Source of the DNA: JAAYHC01 sp964483175
Lineage (GTDB): Bacteria; Bacillota; UBA5301
Direction: 5' to 3'
Assembly (NCBI GenBank): GCA_964483175.1
Contig: CAZAAT010000080.1
Coordinates: 1-8,990 of the forward strand
DNA: 8,990 nucleotides
Position 1 is the first letter of the stretch. The number at the start of each line of letters is the position of its first letter. The notes under the pieces were generated by a model. That model saw nothing but the letters and a program-made list of their open reading frames with translations, was not told where the DNA came from and ran no database searches. A program made the position numbers and the translations under genes. Shown piece by piece: positions 6,472 through 8,990 of the stretch.

Positions 6472-7470
6472 ATGGGAGAGAAAGTAACCGAAAAGGTGCG
6501 CCAACAGGCTGATGAATTGTTAAAAGAGTCAATCGTGATCGATGGGCTAGCTGGTACAACGTTTGCTTTCGACAATTTACATGCTGCTGGGCTAACTGCG
6601 GCCCATGTCACCGTGGCAGCTCATAATGAGGGCTTCGCCAAGACATTAGAGTTTATCAAAGACTATTATGCTGCCCTTGATGTGTACCAAGATAAGCTGT
6701 TATTGGTGCGGACAGTTGATGATATTTTCCGAGCCAAGAAAGAGAACAAGGTCGGACTAATCCTCGGGTTTCAGACCGCTAGTCCGATTGAAGACGATCT
6801 CAGCAACCTTCAGATTTTTAAAGCAATCGGTGTTCGCATTGTACAACTCACTTATATGGGTGCCAATTTGGCCGGGTCAGGGTGTTATGAGCCGCAGGAC
6901 AATGGCTTAACCTATTTTGGGATGCAAATTGTTCGGGAGTTAAACCGTCTAGGGATGATCGTCGATCTCTCTCATGCAGGTTGGAAGACAGCTGAGCAGG
7001 CCATCGCGCTCTCTACCGAGCCGGTAATCATGTCCCATACCAACCCCTATGCCATTTGCCCGAATAAGCGTAATGTACCAGATGAGCTCTTAATCCAGGT
7101 GGCTCAATCCGGCGGTTGTATTGGAGTGAACGGGCATCCGGTGCTCTGTCAAACTAGGCCGGGGATTCGCCCGAGCATCCATGATTATCTTGATGTGATG
7201 GATTACCTCGTTAACTTGGTCGGTGAGGATCATGTTAGTTTGGGCATTGACCTCTTTGACGGTTTTACTAGGTGGCAGGCTTTTCGCTGGAATAGGCGCT
7301 ACGACGAATTGAACGCTTACAACAAATGGGGGGTCACCGAAGGAGTGGCCGTGGAAGAGGATTTATGGGAGATTAATCGTCAGATGGTCGCGCGAGGTTA
7401 CTCCGATATTGCGATAAAGAAAATCTTGGGCGAGAACCTGCTTCGAGTATTCACAACAGTATGGAAATAG
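6472..7470 (+). CDS. M19 (renal dipeptidase-like) family protein with missing metal ligands
   Basis: A soluble protein of 332 residues with the M19/COG2355 fold and no signal peptide, so it acts in the cytoplasm despite the family label 'membrane dipeptidase'. Recognisable family blocks are IVIDG (21-25), GVRIVQLTYMGANLAGSG (120-137), MIVDLSH (162-168), PVIMSH (184-189), RNVPDELL (200-207) and LGIDLFDG (257-264). Of the canonical dinuclear zinc ligands, His168 and His189 and the Asp260 position are kept. The HxD pair after IDG is replaced by Leu26 and Gly28, and the bridging Glu is Gln101 in GFQTASPIEDD. A standard dipeptidase reaction is therefore doubtful, and a mononuclear or different hydrolase or lyase is more likely. 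I recall proteobacterial homologues with the same GFQ-PSPIEDD block, which suggests a real subfamily rather than decay. The context points to sugar-derivative metabolism. Confidence 0.82.
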   Translation: MGEKVTEKVRQQADELLKESIVIDGLAGTTFAFDNLHAAGLTAAHVTVAAHNEGFAKTLEFIKDYYAALDVYQDKLLLVRTVDDIFRAKKENKVGLILGFQTASPIEDDLSNLQIFKAIGVRIVQLTYMGANLAGSGCYEPQDNGLTYFGMQIVRELNRLGMIVDLSHAGWKTAEQAIALSTEPVIMSHTNPYAICPNKRNVPDELLIQVAQSGGCIGVNGHPVLCQTRPGIRPSIHDYLDVMDYLVNLVGEDHVSLGIDLFDGFTRWQAFRWNRRYDELNAYNKWGVTEGVAVEEDLWEINRQMVARGYSDIAIKKILGENLLRVFTTVWK

Positions 7471-7475
7471 GTGAT
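7469..7475 (+). promoter_or_regulatory. Ribosome binding site deciding the flavoprotein start
   Basis: AGGTGAT complements the 16S 3' end and its AGGTG core ends 6 nt before GTG 7480. It overlaps the alternative in-frame GTG 7471, which has no good site of its own. The M19-like stop codon lies within this site, so the two genes are probably translationally coupled. Confidence 0.6.
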
Positions 7476-7479
7476 AAGT

Positions 7480-7989
7480 GTGCGTAACGAATTTACGATT
7501 GTTACGGGTACCCAGGCGCTGGAATTGATGATTGAGATTCTTAACCGTTATGATGTCGGCCGCCTTGGTTTTAATGGTGAGCCGTATCCTTATGTCATCC
7601 CGATGAATCATGCCTATTATGAAGGCAAACTACTATTGCACGGATCATATAAGGGCAGAAAGATTGATCTGATAAAAACCAATCCCTTGGTTTGCTACGA
7701 GGTGGATGGTCCGAAGGACGGCCTATCCCCGGATGATCGTTCTTGTCACCAAGAGTATGAGAGTGTTCTCTGTTACGGGCGAATCAGAGAAGTAGATAAC
7801 GTGGAAGATAAGCGTTTATTTTTGTCTCTAGTTAATCAACGTTTTGATAAACCCGCCTTGAAACATGGTGATCTGGAAAGATGCAATGCTTTTGTGATCG
7901 ACATTCACCAAATGACCGGTCGTACAGGGCGTTTTCGACCGACGGGGGAACGCCCACTGTATATTTTTGATTTCGAACAGGAAGGATAG
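7480..7989 (+). CDS. Pyridoxamine 5'-phosphate oxidase-like flavoprotein, NimA type
   Basis: A small cytoplasmic split-barrel protein of 169 residues that probably binds FMN or a related cofactor as a dimer. The pattern is that of the NimA/nitroimidazole-resistance branch of the PNPOx-like fold: YDVGRLGFNGEPYPYVIPM (24-42), KLLLHGSYKGRKIDLIKTNP (50-69, containing the family's conserved His at 54 and the GRK loop), VCYEVD (71-76), SVLCYGRIREVD, and a closing FVIDIHQMTGRTG. Most family members lack a known substrate, and the NimA name does not prove drug resistance. It follows the M19-like gene with its ribosome binding site on that gene's stop codon, so it belongs to the operon. A redox step on the imported compound, or a cofactor-protecting role, is possible. 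GTG 7480 is chosen over GTG 7471 on binding-site spacing. Confidence 0.85.
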   Translation: MRNEFTIVTGTQALELMIEILNRYDVGRLGFNGEPYPYVIPMNHAYYEGKLLLHGSYKGRKIDLIKTNPLVCYEVDGPKDGLSPDDRSCHQEYESVLCYGRIREVDNVEDKRLFLSLVNQRFDKPALKHGDLERCNAFVIDIHQMTGRTGRFRPTGERPLYIFDFEQEG

Positions 7990-8031
7990 CTCCCAAATCT
8001 TAGCCTGGACTATTTCGATTTATGCGGCTGT

Positions 8032-8068
8032 AAAAACTACAAGGCCGATAGGGATACCGGCCTTGTAG
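8032..8068 (-). terminator. Rho-independent terminator of the chemoreceptor gene
   Basis: The arms CTACAAGGCCG (8037-8047) and CGGCCTTGTAG (8058-8068) form a perfect 11-bp stem with a 10-nt loop. Read on the minus strand the stem is followed by TTTTT (8036-8032), and it begins 23 nt after the chemoreceptor stop. On the plus strand only GACTTCC follows, so for the operon, whose last stop is at 7989, it is at best a weak terminator or a 3'-end-stabilising hairpin. Confidence 0.8.
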
Positions 8069-8091
8069 GACTTCCTATATCGCTAACAAGC

Positions 8092-8990
8092 CTAGATGCG
8101 AAACGCACTTATTGCTGTTTGCAGTTCTTGTGCTATCTCAGCCAAAGCCTGCGAAGACACGGCAATTTGTTCGACCGATGCATTCTGTTCCTCGGCGCTG
8201 GCCGAAATCTCCTCAGCTCCGGCTGCGGTCTCTTCGGCGGTCGAAGCTACTGATTCGACTGATCTGACCATTTGGTCGCTATCATCGGATAGGGCTTGGG
8301 TCGCAGCTGTTACCTCCTGGATTTGCGCGACTACCATTTCCACGGCTTTATTGATTTCTTTAAATATGTCGCCTGTTTGCACCACTATGTCAGTTCCAGT
8401 CGCAATTTCTTTGGTACTTGTTTCAGTGGCATCCAGGACCTTGGCTGTTTCTTGTTGAGTATTCTTCACGAGAACCGAAATCTGTTCAGCTGCTTGCCTG
8501 GATTGTTCAGCCAGCTTGCGTACCTCTTCAGCAACGACCGCAAATCCGCGTCCTTGTTCACCGGCCCTAGCTGCCTCAATAGCAGCATTCAATGCCAGAA
8601 GGTTAGTTTGGTCAGCAATTCCGGTGATGACTTCGACGATTTGTCCGATCTCCTTGGACATGTCACTTAGAGCATTCATGGCAATGTTGGTATGTGCGGC
8701 TGAATCTTGGACTGCCTTCATTTGGGAGATGGCTCGTTCGACTAAGACTTCCCCTTGATTTGTCGTCTCCAACGTAGCCCTGGAATTGGTTGCCATGCTC
8801 TGTGATAACTCATTGACTTGTTCGAGTGAAGTCGACATATTTTCGACGATCGTTCCGGCTTGCTGAGCAGCTTTGGCCTGCTCATCAGCGCCTCTGGCTA
8901 ACTGGTTGATGGTATCTGCCACTTGTTGGGTCGCGTTGCCTACCTCTTCTGCCGAGGCGGATAGCTGCTGGCTCGATGTAGCTACCGAAT
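8092..8990 (-). CDS. Methyl-accepting chemotaxis protein, C-terminal part (partial)
   Basis: The cytoplasmic signalling domain of a chemoreceptor, about 298 residues; the reading frame stays open to the window edge (SVATSSQQLSASAEEV at the visible start), so the N-terminal sensor and membrane segments lie outside. An apparent start at 8922 is an internal Val codon. The highly conserved hairpin tip is present: ITGIADQTNLLALNAAIEAA followed by RAGEQGRGFAVVAEEVRKLA, the site for CheA/CheW contact. About 150 residues follow the tip, roughly 21 heptads, which fits the long 44H-type receptors (tentative). Flanking helices carry A/S-E-E-T methylation-like segments (STAEETAAGAEEISASAEEQ). It ends in SAFRI with no CheR-tethering pentapeptide. 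It is convergent with the sugar operon, has its own terminator, and need not be functionally linked. Confidence 0.95.
   Translation of the reverse strand, partial: SVATSSQQLSASAEEVGNATQQVADTINQLARGADEQAKAAQQAGTIVENMSTSLEQVNELSQSMATNSRATLETTNQGEVLVERAISQMKAVQDSAAHTNIAMNALSDMSKEIGQIVEVITGIADQTNLLALNAAIEAARAGEQGRGFAVVAEEVRKLAEQSRQAAEQISVLVKNTQQETAKVLDATETSTKEIATGTDIVVQTGDIFKEINKAVEMVVAQIQEVTAATQALSDDSDQMVRSVESVASTAEETAAGAEEISASAEEQNASVEQIAVSSQALAEIAQELQTAISAFRI

Noticed and set aside
7480..7989. Calling the last operon gene a nitroimidazole-resistance gene
   Set aside because: Only fold-level and motif resemblance to NimA is visible; the wider family is mostly of unknown function and the context is metabolic.
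8096..8758. Several plus-strand open frames opposite the chemoreceptor
   Set aside because: They are antisense shadows of a strongly conserved coiled-coil gene, have no family resemblance and no ribosome binding sites.
8092..8922. Chemoreceptor as a complete 276-residue protein starting at 8922
   Set aside because: The frame continues without a stop to the window edge with typical chemoreceptor sequence; the GTG at 8922 is an internal Val codon, so the gene is partial.

Overview
The window looks like a bacterial chromosomal segment, probably from the Bacillota or a relative. Nearly every gene has a strong GGAGG-type ribosome binding site, several starts are GTG, base composition is moderate, and the chemoreceptor at the right edge has a long cytoplasmic coiled coil. 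The assignment is tentative because no rRNA, tRNA or taxon-specific marker is present. There is no sign of a mobile element, CRISPR array, phage or RNA gene.

Layout. Bases 1-75 hold the tail of an upstream transcription unit, closed by a rho-independent terminator. Bases 76-221 are an AT-rich control region with a tandem 11-bp CTTT repeat, AAAG-containing repeats and a TATAAT box. From about 222 to 7989 there is one compact plus-strand operon of eight genes: a DeoR-family repressor, a BtpA/SgcQ-family TIM-barrel protein, an exported sugar-binding protein, two ABC permeases of the MalF and MalG types, an FGGY-family sugar kinase of ribulokinase-like type, an M19 'membrane dipeptidase'-like protein that lacks the usual metal ligands, and a small NimA/PNPOx-like flavoprotein. 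Gaps within the operon are at most about 60 nt, and several junctions are a few bases or overlap. At the right edge, on the minus strand, lies the C-terminal part of a methyl-accepting chemotaxis protein, which runs off the window and has its own terminator at 8032-8068.

How the genes may work together. The binding protein and permeases would import a carbohydrate or polyol, the kinase would phosphorylate it, and the DeoR protein would sense a phosphorylated intermediate and control the operon. No ABC ATPase is encoded, so a shared MsmK/UgpC-type ATPase from elsewhere is expected. No recognisable isomerase, epimerase, dehydrogenase or classical aldolase is present either. The steps around phosphorylation would have to be carried out by the BtpA-like and M19-like proteins, whose activities cannot be read from sequence, or by enzymes elsewhere. 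That combination (BtpA-like, FGGY kinase, metal-ligand-poor M19, NimA-like flavoprotein) is the most interesting part of the window: it looks like an uncharacterised sugar or sugar-derivative catabolic module.
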